Source: Marinobacter nanhaiticus D15-8W (GTDB taxonomy: Bacteria; Pseudomonadota; Gammaproteobacteria; Pseudomonadales; Oleiphilaceae). From it: a stretch of 64,000 bases of DNA. Positions 52,373 to 61,680 of this stretch are shown here, one piece after another. The position numbers and the translations under genes are program-made. Location of the stretch: positions 496,001 through 560,000 of the forward strand of contig NZ_AP028878.1 of the NCBI RefSeq assembly GCF_036511935.1, read 5' to 3'. Every line of letters begins with the position of its first letter. Positions within the stretch are counted from its first letter, which is position 1. A model generated the notes under the pieces. It was given only the letters and a program-made list of their open reading frames with translations. It was not told the DNA's origin and did not search any database.

Positions 52373-54754
52373 CTAACTACCCGTCAGCTCCACGACCACT
52401 TCCTTCAGTTCGCCTTCGAACGTGAGGGGCGTCTGGTAGTCGTAGTTGACCGGTGTGCCCGTGTCGGAGCCAATGTCCTGATTCTCGGACAATGAGTATT
52501 TGAACGGTGTGGTCTTTTCGACCCTGCCTTTGGCCACCTGGGAGCCATCGACCGACAGGGTGAGCGATCCGGCCCCTCCCATCTTTTCGCCGCCTTCATA
52601 GTCGAACGTCATCATCAGTTCGCGCTCGCCGGCGGCCACCGGCTGCTCGCTGGTAACCGAATAGTGCTCGACATCAATAAAGTTGTGGGCTGCGTAGAGC
52701 TTGCCGTCCTGCAGGTACAAAGCCCAGCCACCCGTATTGCCGCCCTGGGTGAAGATCATGCCGTTGGCGTTGTCTTTAACGTTGACCTTGGCGATCACAC
52801 TGAAGGACTTGTTCTTCAGGTCAGGGGCGGAGGCTTCAGGGAGACCTGCGAGCGGGCCCCGGTATTCGAATCGTGTCCGGTCCCCAGCCAGGTTAGGTTT
52901 ACCGGTCAATTCTGCACTGAACCGTTCCGGCCCCCGCCAATCGAGAGGCAGGGCGTTGTTGGCAGAAGCCTGTGCCCACCAGAGCGCTTTCATTTCTGCC
53001 AGTTTCTCGGGGTTCTGCTCGGCCAGATCGGTGGCCTGGGAGAAGTCTTCCTCAAGATTGTAAAGCTCCCACTTGGCAGTGATCGGATCGAAACCCTTAC
53101 GCTCAGGGTCCCAGGGTTCGAACGCCATCGAACCGGCCCACCAGCCATCCTTGTACATGCCGCGATTGGCGAACAGCTCGAAGTACTGACTGGTCCGGTG
53201 CTCGGGGGCAGCCTTGTCCGACAGCGACGCGAGGAAGCTCTTGCCCTGGATTGGCGTTTGCGCCGTGCCGTTGACGCTGCGCGGCTCGGTCACGCCAGCG
53301 GCTTCAAGTATGGTCGGTGCCACGTCGATAACGTGGGTGAACTGGCTGCGAATCTCGCCACCCTGGTTATAGCGTGCCGGCCACTTCATAACCATCGCAT
53401 TGCGGGTGCCCCCGAGATGACTGGCGATCTGCTTGGTCCACTGGAATGGCGTGTCCATCGCATGGGCCCAGGCGGCGGGGAAATGGTTGAAGTGCTTTTC
53501 AGTACCGATTTCATCCAGGCGAGGCAGGATATCTTCAATCTGCATCTGGTAACCATTGAAGATGGCATTCTCGTTCAATGTCCCGGGCAGGCCCCCTTCG
53601 GCGGATGAGCCGTTATCGCCGATGATGTAGATGACCATCGTGTTGTCGGCGTCCGGGAGGGATTTGACATAGTCGAGTACGCGTCCGACTTGCTGGTCTA
53701 CATGCAGCCCGTAGGCCGCAAAGACTTCCATCATCCGTGCGTACACCCGCTTTTCATCCTCTCCCAGCGTATGCCAGGCGGGCAGGCTATTGGGTCTCGC
53801 GGTCAGTTCGGCGTTCTCCGGCACAACGCCGAGTTCCTTCTGGCGCTGGAAAGTCTGTTCGCGGTAGGCATCCCACCCCATGTCAAACTTGCCCTTGAAC
53901 TGGTCGATCATTGCCTGCGGCGCCTGATGTGGAGCGTGGGTCGCTGCTGGCGCCAGGTAGGTGAACCAGGGCTTGTCGGGCTGGATAGCTTCTATGTCCT
54001 CGAGCCAACCGATGGTTTTGTCCGCAAGGTCGACACTGAGGTAGTAGTCCTCCGCCTGGGGCGTTCCAATGGGCGTCTGGTTCTCATAAAGGTAGGGGCG
54101 AAGCTGGTTGGTGTCGCCCGCCATGAAGCCGTAGAAATGGTCGAAGCCGAGCCCGTTCGGCCAATGATCGAACGGACCCATGGGGCTCGTCTCGTAAATC
54201 GGCGTGTTGTGATTCTTGCCGAACCAGGAAGTGATGTAGCCGTTCTGCCGCAGGATCTCCGCGATGGTGGCGGTATCCTTTGGAATGATTCCGGTATAGC
54301 CGTCGTAGCCCGTGGCGACTTCGGTAATGTTGCCGGTACCCGCAACGTGATGGTTTCGCCCGGTCAGTAGCGCCGCACGCGTTGGTGAGCAGACGGCTGT
54401 GGTATGAAACCGGTTATAGAATACGCCTTCCTCCGCGAGCGCCTCCATCGATGGCGAGGGCACGCCCCCACCGGAGACCGAGAACTGGCCAAAACCAACA
54501 TCGTCCAGGAGCACGAGGAGGACGTTGGGCGCGTCCGCGGGCGCAGCGATGGGTTGCGGGAACTGGGCTGGGTCGGAGTCCAAATAGCTGGTCCCGACGC
54601 TGCCGGTGAACTTCTGTTCAGCGTAGGGCAGCACAGATTGTCGTTTAAGGTCGTCCGGCTGCACGCCTTGCTGCGCGGTGGCGGGTTCAGCAAAAAATCC
54701 CTGAATGAGCAAAGCAGCGATCGCCGCTGGTGCCGTTCGGTGGAACGTTCTCAT
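52373..54754 (-). CDS. Periplasmic type I arylsulfatase
   Basis: This 793-residue enzyme starts at 54754 after AAGGAG and has a signal peptide ending near AEPATA-Q. The sulfatase core has PNVLLVLLDDVGFGQFS with metal ligands Asp84 and Asp85. Cys122 in CSPTRAALLTGRNH is the residue converted to formylglycine. A further metal site is likely in YIIGDNGSSAEGG. The C-terminal ~180 residues form a beta-rich domain typical of the long arylsulfatases. It hydrolyses sulfate esters in the periplasm. A formylglycine-generating or anaerobic maturase enzyme is not encoded nearby. Confidence 0.9.
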   Translation of the reverse strand: MRTFHRTAPAAIAALLIQGFFAEPATAQQGVQPDDLKRQSVLPYAEQKFTGSVGTSYLDSDPAQFPQPIAAPADAPNVLLVLLDDVGFGQFSVSGGGVPSPSMEALAEEGVFYNRFHTTAVCSPTRAALLTGRNHHVAGTGNITEVATGYDGYTGIIPKDTATIAEILRQNGYITSWFGKNHNTPIYETSPMGPFDHWPNGLGFDHFYGFMAGDTNQLRPYLYENQTPIGTPQAEDYYLSVDLADKTIGWLEDIEAIQPDKPWFTYLAPAATHAPHQAPQAMIDQFKGKFDMGWDAYREQTFQRQKELGVVPENAELTARPNSLPAWHTLGEDEKRVYARMMEVFAAYGLHVDQQVGRVLDYVKSLPDADNTMVIYIIGDNGSSAEGGLPGTLNENAIFNGYQMQIEDILPRLDEIGTEKHFNHFPAAWAHAMDTPFQWTKQIASHLGGTRNAMVMKWPARYNQGGEIRSQFTHVIDVAPTILEAAGVTEPRSVNGTAQTPIQGKSFLASLSDKAAPEHRTSQYFELFANRGMYKDGWWAGSMAFEPWDPERKGFDPITAKWELYNLEEDFSQATDLAEQNPEKLAEMKALWWAQASANNALPLDWRGPERFSAELTGKPNLAGDRTRFEYRGPLAGLPEASAPDLKNKSFSVIAKVNVKDNANGMIFTQGGNTGGWALYLQDGKLYAAHNFIDVEHYSVTSEQPVAAGERELMMTFDYEGGEKMGGAGSLTLSVDGSQVAKGRVEKTTPFKYSLSENQDIGSDTGTPVNYDYQTPLTFEGELKEVVVELTGS

Positions 54755-55113
54755 GGTGCGGTCTCCTTTCCTTAGGATGATCGAAGTGCGTCGCCAGTGG
54801 GCATTCACGTTACTTCGAGACATCAGGATTCGAAGACCGCCACGTTTCAGTGACTAGCTCGCAAGAACATTAATCTTTTGAGAGAAAGAGAATAGTTTGC
54901 ATTCGGACAACTGTCGAGGACGGTTCCGTGACAGTTTCGCTTATGCGTATCGCACCGGACGCGGTGTAACCCGGCGTGTGAGCTTCGGCGTAAATGAGCC
55001 TCGTATCGAGCTACTTTAAGGCCATTGCCTGATTAGGCTGAGGGCTTGAAAGTAGGCTTGTCGTCAGGCAGCAAATAGGCTTCGGAGACGTGATGGGTAT
55101 ACGATGCCCTAAT
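54755..55113. other. Gene-free interval upstream of the arylsulfatase
   Basis: About 360 bases, moderately AT-rich around 54860-54900. It probably contains the arylsulfatase promoter. No repeat-family copy, hairpin terminator or recognised operator was seen. Confidence 0.4.
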
Positions 55114-56535
55114 TCAGGTTTTGGGCTTACCTATATCCGACTGGGTGCGAATTTGGTCGCGCCCCCGCGTTTTTGCGAGATACATCGCCGCATCCGCACG
55201 ACTGACCAACGTATCCAGGTCGTCGTCGGAGTGAGCACTAGCCACGCCGATACTCATGGTTAAAGGGATCGATTCTCCCTCTGGCGCGAAGTCGGCGTCT
55301 CTGATCTCGTCGGAAAGCCGTTCGAGAAAGGTCACAGCGCCCCTCACGCCTGTAGACGGGAATACGGCGAGGAATTCCTCGCCACCCCAGCGCGCCACCA
55401 CATCGGATTTACGCGACATGCGCGTCGCAGTTGCGGCAAAAAGCTTCAGCGCTTCGTCGCCAGCGGCATGACCGTAGGTGTCGTTCAATTTTTTAAAATG
55501 ATCAAAGTCGAACAGGGCAACTGTGAGCGGGTGCTTATAGCGTCTTGAGCGATCGATTTCCCCGGAAAGTCGATCTTCCATATATCCACGATTGAACAGT
55601 CCAGTAAGTGCATCGGTTCTGGCCAAGATCTCAAGTTCTTGCTTGGCATTTTCGAGAGCCTCCAGGTCACGTTTGCGCGCTAATTCGTGACCAATCCACT
55701 CGGCAAACAGTCGGACCAGTTCGATATCCTGGGCTCTGAAGGGGCGGGTAGGCTCAGGGCTTGAAAAGTTCAGCGTTCCGTAGCGGTGACCGTCAACGAA
55801 GATAGTGGACCCGAGATAAGCTTCCAACTGAAAACTCTGATAACACGGATGGGCGCGGATGTCGCTCTCACCCACATGGTAGAAGCCGCGTACATCCGTA
55901 ACGTCGAACACGTGGCTACAGTATGTGTTCGCAAATTCGAACGTCATGCCGGGGGTAAGCGCATCGTCCGGATGGACCGCTTGCATCACCGTATAAAGAT
56001 TGCCGTGGATGTGGCTGAAAATGCCAATAGGCAGTCCAAAGTGTTCGGTTCCCAGTCGGAGAATGGCGTCCACCCGCGCCTGGAAATTCAGGTCCCGGGA
56101 CGACGTGATAGAGTGGAGTTTACTGAGGGTTTGTTCAGTCGCAACCCGGTGCGTGACGTCACGGATGAAGCCGACGAAGGCAAGGTTCTCGTCATCGGTA
56201 CTCTTGATCGGCCCTCCAAGCGTCTCCCCCTCGAACACGTTACCGTTCTTGCAGCGGTACCGGGTAATGTAGGTTTCCTGTGCTTCTTGGGCCTCTTTAT
56301 TGAACCGTTTGCGTCCCTGTTCCTCGAAGTCGTCCGGATCCGCATAAATGATCCTGGTCTCATGACCTTTCAGCTCCGCTTCGTCATAACCGAACATCTC
56401 CAGGGCCGCGTCGTTGATCATGATAATTCGACGGTCTGCATCGGCGACAATGGCGGCGACGTCCATATGGCCGAAGACATAGGGAAGGACGCCTCTCAGG
56501 GCGGAGAGGGAGGCAGGTTTTTCAGGCATGGACAT
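55114..56535 (-). CDS. PAS-GAF-GGDEF diguanylate cyclase
   Basis: This 473-residue soluble sensor has a PAS domain (about 20-135; MDVAAIVADADRRIIMINDA), a GAF domain (about 150-300; SRDLNFQARVDAILRLGTEH) and a GGDEF domain. The GGDEF part has DALTGLFNRGYME, LFDFDHFKKLNDTYGHAAGD and an intact active site ARWGGEEFLAVF, so it should make c-di-GMP. No inhibitory I-site RxxD is visible before GGEEF. It is a close paralogue of the next gene on the same strand. Confidence 0.9.
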   Translation of the reverse strand: MSMPEKPASLSALRGVLPYVFGHMDVAAIVADADRRIIMINDAALEMFGYDEAELKGHETRIIYADPDDFEEQGRKRFNKEAQEAQETYITRYRCKNGNVFEGETLGGPIKSTDDENLAFVGFIRDVTHRVATEQTLSKLHSITSSRDLNFQARVDAILRLGTEHFGLPIGIFSHIHGNLYTVMQAVHPDDALTPGMTFEFANTYCSHVFDVTDVRGFYHVGESDIRAHPCYQSFQLEAYLGSTIFVDGHRYGTLNFSSPEPTRPFRAQDIELVRLFAEWIGHELARKRDLEALENAKQELEILARTDALTGLFNRGYMEDRLSGEIDRSRRYKHPLTVALFDFDHFKKLNDTYGHAAGDEALKLFAATATRMSRKSDVVARWGGEEFLAVFPSTGVRGAVTFLERLSDEIRDADFAPEGESIPLTMSIGVASAHSDDDLDTLVSRADAAMYLAKTRGRDQIRTQSDIGKPKT

Positions 56536-56666
56536 GTTCCTCTAAGGCTTTCACCGCCTAAGTTAACAAAGTCATCCTTGAGGTGAACATAATTTGTTGT
56601 AACTAGAGGATTCGTGCCGAAATTGCAGTGCCCCGATACTGCGTTCATACCGGTGAGTACCCTCCT

Positions 56667-58046
56667 CTAAGAGGCGGTGACTCGCTGCAGATCAACTTCG
56701 GCGCGTCGGATGACGTCATCGGCACTTTCGCCGGGATGCGCGACAGCTAAACCTACAGCCATTTGGAGTTCCTTCCCGGTAAAGACTTGGCTGAAATTCG
56801 CTTTGCGAACACCTTCCGTAAGTCGTTCCAGAAAGATTTTGGCGCCTCTTTCATCGGTATTGGGTAGCACTGCTATGAACTCGCTGCCGCTCCAGCGAGC
56901 AACGACGTCCGTAGCGCGGGATAGAAGAGTGATTTTCTGCGCGAAAGCGCGAAGTGCGTTGTCACCCTCGGCATAACCGAAGGTTCGGTTCAGCGTTTTT
57001 AGATCGTTGAAGCTCAGAATAGCGGTGACTAGAGGCAAGTGAAACTGGTTCAATCGCTCCAGCTCGGTGCCAACCTTCTCCATGGCATACCGGCGATTGT
57101 AAAGACCGGTGAGCTCATCCCTTGCACTTGTGCGGTTCAAATCCTCACGAGCCTGGATAAGCGACCTGAGCTCCCTGGCTAGCGATAGTTCGTGCCCTAT
57201 CCACTCAGCCAGCAAGCGGACCATTTCAATTTCCTGTCGGGTGAAGGGACGCCTGGCTTGAATGCTGGAAAAATTGAGCGTGCCGAACCGGTCGCCGTTA
57301 ACAAAAATCGTCGCACCCAGGTAGGCTTCCAGTTTGAAATCCTTGTAGCAGGGATGGGTGCGTATTTCGCTCTTAGCGACATGGTGAAATCCGGCAACTT
57401 CGGTCTGACGGTATACGTGACTGCAGTAAGTATCCCTGAAATCGAATACCATGCCTTGTTCCAGGGCCCCGTCTGGGTGAACGGCGTATTCAATTTCGTA
57501 GATTGGGCCATCAATGTGACTGACGATGCCTATGGGCAACCCGAAATGTTCGGTACCAAGCTTGAGTATGGCGTCCACTCGCTCTCTGAGACTAAGCTCC
57601 CGGGATGATGTGATCGCGTGCAGGCGATTTAGCGATGTTTCGGTGGCAATCCTATCTGAGACGTCCCTGATAAAGCCGACGAAGAAAATGTTCTCGTCCT
57701 TGTCATTCTTGATGGGGCCGCCGATGGTTTCGCCATCGAACAACTCTCCGTTCTTTCTAGAATACCGCGTGACGTACTTTTCACCGGAATCAACTGCGTC
57801 CTTATTGAACCGCCTGCGACCCTGTTCCTCGAAGTCAGCAGGGTCTGCGTAAAGCATTTTCGTTTCCCGCCCGACGAGTTCCGTTTCTTCGTACCCAAAT
57901 ACTTTTCGCGCTTCATCATTAATCATGATGATTCGTCGGCCTGCATCGGCAACGATGACTGCAGCATCCATATGTTTGAAAATGTGGGGAAAAATGCCGT
58001 TGAGGTTTTCCAGGGGGAGAGGAGGGATAAATTGGCAAACAGACAC
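56667..58046 (-). CDS. PAS-GAF-GGDEF protein with degenerate active site
   Basis: This 459-residue paralogue is collinear with the 55114-56535 product (MDAAVIVADAGRRIIMINDE, FGLPIGIVSHIDG, FNFSS-type GAF strands). The GGDEF domain is altered. GG(D/E)EF is SGSEF, and the metal-binding DxD segment is LSFNDLKTLN, so catalysis is unlikely. It may bind GTP or act as a regulatory partner. The start codon is GTG. Base composition looks less GC-rich than neighbours. The tandem arrangement indicates local duplication followed by divergence. Confidence 0.87.
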   Translation of the reverse strand: MSVCQFIPPLPLENLNGIFPHIFKHMDAAVIVADAGRRIIMINDEARKVFGYEETELVGRETKMLYADPADFEEQGRRRFNKDAVDSGEKYVTRYSRKNGELFDGETIGGPIKNDKDENIFFVGFIRDVSDRIATETSLNRLHAITSSRELSLRERVDAILKLGTEHFGLPIGIVSHIDGPIYEIEYAVHPDGALEQGMVFDFRDTYCSHVYRQTEVAGFHHVAKSEIRTHPCYKDFKLEAYLGATIFVNGDRFGTLNFSSIQARRPFTRQEIEMVRLLAEWIGHELSLARELRSLIQAREDLNRTSARDELTGLYNRRYAMEKVGTELERLNQFHLPLVTAILSFNDLKTLNRTFGYAEGDNALRAFAQKITLLSRATDVVARWSGSEFIAVLPNTDERGAKIFLERLTEGVRKANFSQVFTGKELQMAVGLAVAHPGESADDVIRRAEVDLQRVTAS

Positions 58047-58197
58047 TGTGCGACCCTTGGAGCAGGAAAAGATTATGTGAATCTAGCAGGTAATTTGTGG
58101 GCGCCGGTCGGTGGAATTGTTAAAAGTTGTATAAAATTTAATCGGCTTGATTTTTCAATGAATTGGAGATCAGCGCGTTGCGGAGTGAGCAGGCCGA

Positions 58198-59160
58198 CTA
58201 AATCACCGGCGCCACAAAATCCGGATGGATGCCCGAACGGTTCATACAGGCGTCCACGTCCAACCCTTTCAGCGACCCGTTATCGGTGACCAGCAGCGTA
58301 TGCATGCCGGCACTCTGTCCACCGAGAATATCGGTGTGCAAGGTGTCACCGATCATCAGCACTCGCGATGGTTCGATGCCGGCCAGTCGGTGCAGGGCCT
58401 CCTGGAAAGCAGGAGCATAGGGTTTGCCGTAGAACACGGGGGTGATGCCGGTGTGGTCGATCAGGCGGTGGGCGTAGAAGCCCGGTTCCAGGGTGAGTTT
58501 GTCGCCTCGCGGGGCTACCAGGTCCGGGTTGGCGACTTCCACCGGCCGCGGGTAACTGCCGAGGCTGGCTTCCAGTTGGGCCTGGTGGTTGCTAGTCCAG
58601 CCATGGGTGCTGAGAAAGATGAAGCCGTCACAGCGGTCCATACGGTCCCGCAGGGTGTCGTTGGGTTCGCCGTGGATGCTGATGTAGTTCAGCGGCAGGG
58701 TCTGCGGGTTGGCCTCCAGCGGGGCGATCACGCCCCAGAGACCGGGTCGAACAGTCGAAGCCAATGCCCGTTCCAACAACCAACGGCTGGAAATCAGTTG
58801 GTCCTCGTCGATGGCAAAACCGAAGGCCCGGTATTTCGAAAGCAGCCGGTCGGAGCTGGCGGTTGCAGCATTCGAGAGGATCAGGCAACGCTTGCCGGCT
58901 CGCTGGAGCTCCGCGAAGCGCATCACCGCATTGGCCAGGGGCCGGTCGCCGGTATTGAGTACGCCATAGGCGTCGAAGACGAAACCGTCGAACTGGTCGG
59001 TGAGTGGACCAATGTTGCGGTGGGCTGCGACGTGTTCCGGTCTCTCGGGAACGATACTATTGGGGAGTCTGTGCCGGATACGTTCGTATTCGGAAAAGGC
59101 CCATCGGGGCGTCGGCAGCATCAGTTGATGCACCGGCTTGACCGCATTTTGCGAATTCAT
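58198..59160 (-). CDS. HAD-IIA (NagD-like) phosphatase in the phn operon
   Basis: This 320-residue protein has motif I FDGFVFDAYGVLNTGD with nucleophile and acid Asp-x-Tyr, motif II LILSNAATAS, a C2-type cap, and YGKPYAPAFQEAL and IGDTLHTDILGGQSAGM (motifs III and IV). The layout is that of NagD and phosphoglycolate phosphatases. The ATG lies one base after the phnE2 stop, so it is translationally coupled to the transporter. That suggests it releases phosphate from, or near, the imported compound. The substrate is unknown. Confidence 0.82.
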   Translation of the reverse strand: MNSQNAVKPVHQLMLPTPRWAFSEYERIRHRLPNSIVPERPEHVAAHRNIGPLTDQFDGFVFDAYGVLNTGDRPLANAVMRFAELQRAGKRCLILSNAATASSDRLLSKYRAFGFAIDEDQLISSRWLLERALASTVRPGLWGVIAPLEANPQTLPLNYISIHGEPNDTLRDRMDRCDGFIFLSTHGWTSNHQAQLEASLGSYPRPVEVANPDLVAPRGDKLTLEPGFYAHRLIDHTGITPVFYGKPYAPAFQEALHRLAGIEPSRVLMIGDTLHTDILGGQSAGMHTLLVTDNGSLKGLDVDACMNRSGIHPDFVAPVI

Positions 59161-59161
59161 C

Positions 59162-59971
59162 TTAAAGTACCGCTTGTCTGACCCGGGCAGAAACCCATTC
59201 CGATATGACGACCGTGGCCAGAATCACGATAAAGATCATGGTCACCTGGGGCCAGGCCAGTACATTCAGTGATGCCTGTAACTGTAGACCCAAACCCCCG
59301 GCGCCGACCAGCCCCAGTATCGTGGATTCCCGAATATTGATGTCCCAGCGGAATACGCTGATGCCCCAAAAGGCCGGCAGGATCTGCGGCACGATGGCGT
59401 AGTCGATGATCTGTACGCCTGATGCACCGGTCGCCCGCACGGCTTCCACCTGACGCTGGTCGATTTCCTCGATGGATTCATAGAGGAGCTTGGCGACGAA
59501 GCCGATGGAGCGCAGGCCGATGGCGACGATCCCGGCCAGCAGCCCGGGGCCGATAATCGCCACCAGCAATAACGCCCAGATCAGCGAATTGATCGAGCGG
59601 GACGACACGATAATCAGCAGCGCAATCGGGCGCACGAAATAGACGCTCGGCGTTGTGTTGCGGGCGGCGAGAAAGGCGACGGGTACGGCGAAAAGAATGC
59701 CCAGTAGGGTGCCCAGGGTGGCGATATTGAGCGTGTCCCAGAGCGGCTCCCATAGCGTATTGATGTAGGCCCAGGCCGGCGGGAACATGCGGTCGCCAAT
59801 ATCTGCCGCTTGTCGCGGGGCATCGGCTACGAAGGCCCAGATGGTATCCCGGGTCATGATCTCCCAGCAAAACACGGTCAGCGCGACCAGCCAGAACCAG
59901 CCGATCCAGCGCAGCAGACGTTGCTTGGGGGTACGGAACTGCCAGCGGGGTGTCAGGGTTTCGGTCGTCAT
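59162..59971 (-). CDS. phnE: Phosphonate/phosphite-type ABC permease PhnE, second subunit
   Basis: This 269-residue permease has about six membrane segments. The EAA-type coupling loop contains [18 protein letters not shown], then FRWDINIRESTILGLVGAGG, hallmarks of PhnE. The ATG overlaps the stop of the upstream phnE (ATGA). It is one of two different PhnE proteins that would form the heterodimeric pore. Confidence 0.9.
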   Translation of the reverse strand: MTTETLTPRWQFRTPKQRLLRWIGWFWLVALTVFCWEIMTRDTIWAFVADAPRQAADIGDRMFPPAWAYINTLWEPLWDTLNIATLGTLLGILFAVPVAFLAARNTTPSVYFVRPIALLIIVSSRSINSLIWALLLVAIIGPGLLAGIVAIGLRSIGFVAKLLYESIEEIDQRQVEAVRATGASGVQIIDYAIVPQILPAFWGISVFRWDINIRESTILGLVGAGGLGLQLQASLNVLAWPQVTMIFIVILATVVISEWVSARVRQAVL

Positions 59972-60768
59972 TGCACCCACCGCCGGACATGGGACGAGGA
60001 ATACTCCACCACCAGCACGATCGCGATGATGATAATCAGGATCGCCCCGGCGGAATCGTATTCATAGCGATCGATCGCGGTGTTCAACGTGGCGCCGATA
60101 CCGCCGGCCCCAACGATGCCGATCACCGCGGATTCCCGGAAGTTGATATCCAGCCGGTACAGGCTCAGGCCGATCAGTCGCGGCATCACCTGGGGTTGCA
60201 CCGCGTAGTTCACGACCTGCCACCAGCCGGCGCCGGTTGCGCGCACCGCTTCGATCTGCTCGGCGTCGCAGGCCTCGATATCTTCCGCCAGCAGTTTGGA
60301 CAGGAAGCCGATGGTGGCGAAGGCCAGCGTCAGGAACCCGGCAAACGGACCGAAGCCGAACATGGCCACCAGCAGGATAGCGATGATGATTTCCTGGAAC
60401 GAGCGGGAGAGCGTGATGATGCCCCTGCAGAACAGGTACACCGGCATGGGCGAGAGGTTGCGTGCAGCACCGATACCGATGGGGACGGAAATCAGGATGC
60501 CGGCGACGGTGGAGGTCATCGTCATGGTCAGGCTTTCGATCAGCCCACTCTGGATATCGCTCCAGCGCGAGGTGAAGTCCGGCACCAGGAAGCCCTGGAC
60601 GAAGCGCCAGCCCCGCTCCAGGCCTTCGTAGACGCGCATCCAGTCCACCTCGATGGACTGCACGGCCAGCATCAGGTAGACCACGGCGCCGATGTAGATC
60701 GTGCGTCGCCAGCCCGTATGGGTAAAAAGGGCTGGCGGACGTTTCCAGGTGCGTGGTGTCGTGCTCAC
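59968..60768 (-). CDS. phnE: Phosphonate/phosphite-type ABC permease PhnE, first subunit
   Basis: This 266-residue permease has the loop [18 protein letters not shown] and the segment [20 protein letters not shown], matching its downstream partner, with a different N-terminal region. The start is GTG, overlapping the phnC stop (GTGA). It works with PhnC and PhnD in high-affinity uptake of an organophosphorus or reduced-phosphorus anion. Confidence 0.9.
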   Translation of the reverse strand: MSTTPRTWKRPPALFTHTGWRRTIYIGAVVYLMLAVQSIEVDWMRVYEGLERGWRFVQGFLVPDFTSRWSDIQSGLIESLTMTMTSTVAGILISVPIGIGAARNLSPMPVYLFCRGIITLSRSFQEIIIAILLVAMFGFGPFAGFLTLAFATIGFLSKLLAEDIEACDAEQIEAVRATGAGWWQVVNYAVQPQVMPRLIGLSLYRLDINFRESAVIGIVGAGGIGATLNTAIDRYEYDSAGAILIIIIAIVLVVEYSSSHVRRWVQ

Positions 60769-61583
60769 AGCCCCTCCACCACGGACACGTCATTCGGATC
60801 CGAGGCCGGATCCGGGTCTTCGTTATCCCGGCGTAACTGTGTCCAGTCCTCGTCACCGTAGATGGTTGTGAGCACGTCGTCGGTCAAAGCGTCAGGCGCA
60901 CCGTCGAACACCACTTCGCCGCTGCGCAGACCGATGATGCGGTCGGTGAAATTCTGCGCCAGCATCACGTCGTGGATATTGATGATGGCCGGCAGGTTGC
61001 GCTCCCGGCACATGCTCTGGATTAGCCGCATGATCTGCCGTGAGGTCTTCGGGTCGAGGGATGCCGTGGGCTCGTCCACCAGTAGCAGTTCGGGGTTCTG
61101 TTCCAGGGCGCGGGCGATGCCCACGCGCTGGCGCTGGCCGCCGGACAGGGCGTCTGCGCGCTTGTTGAAGTGATCCCCCAGGCCGACCTGTTCCAGTAAC
61201 TTGAACGCCAGGTCGATGTCGTCCTGGGGATACCGCCGCAGGAAAGAGCGCCAGCCGGACACGTAACCCAGCCGGCCGGAGAGTACGTTCTCCATCACCG
61301 TCAGGCGCTCGACCAGGGCATATTCCTGGAAGATCATGCCGATCCTCCGCCGGGCCTGACGCAAGGCGCGACCGTTGAGGCGGGTCAGGTCGGTGTCGCC
61401 GAGAAGGACGCTGCCCGAACTCGGCTCCACCAGTCTGTTGATACAGCGAATCAGGGTGGACTTGCCCGCGCCGGACGGACCGATCAGTCCCACTACCTGG
61501 CCGGCGGGGATGGCGAAGCTCACTTCCGAGAGGGCCTTGTCGCCGGTCTTGTAGGTTTTCGATAGGGCTTTCAGTTCCAGCAC
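60765..61583 (-). CDS. phnC: Phosphonate/phosphite-type ABC ATPase PhnC
   Basis: This 272-residue ATPase has Walker [10 protein letters not shown], signature [15 protein letters not shown], Walker [14 protein letters not shown] and the H-loop [20 protein letters not shown] sequence ([15 protein letters not shown]) is characteristic of PhnC. The start is GTG at 61583 with GGAAG somewhat distant. It lies 80 bases after phnD, across a tandem repeat, and overlaps phnE by 4 bases. Confidence 0.92.
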   Translation of the reverse strand: MLELKALSKTYKTGDKALSEVSFAIPAGQVVGLIGPSGAGKSTLIRCINRLVEPSSGSVLLGDTDLTRLNGRALRQARRRIGMIFQEYALVERLTVMENVLSGRLGYVSGWRSFLRRYPQDDIDLAFKLLEQVGLGDHFNKRADALSGGQRQRVGIARALEQNPELLLVDEPTASLDPKTSRQIMRLIQSMCRERNLPAIINIHDVMLAQNFTDRIIGLRSGEVVFDGAPDALTDDVLTTIYGDEDWTQLRRDNEDPDPASDPNDVSVVEGL

Positions 61584-61625
61584 AGGTCAATCCACTTCCT
61601 GTTTCGTTGTTATTGGCTTCGACGA

Positions 61626-61680
61626 TTAACGGCAGTTCCCGTGTTCAACGGCAATCCCCGTTCTTAACGGCAATCATAGG
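61626..61680 (-). repeat. 19-bp tandem repeat spanning the phnD stop codon
   Basis: The unit TTAACGGCAATCCCCGT recurs in imperfect form at 61626, 61645 and 61664, a strict period of 19. The copy at 61664 is the end of phnD, including its TAA stop. The two further copies follow in the untranslated gap before phnC. Base changes show the duplication is not brand new. Confidence 0.8.

Noticed and set aside
59950..60861. 303-codon open frame on the plus strand opposite phnE and phnC
   Set aside because: Composition is Gln/His/Asp-rich antisense, and the minus strand genes are unambiguous.
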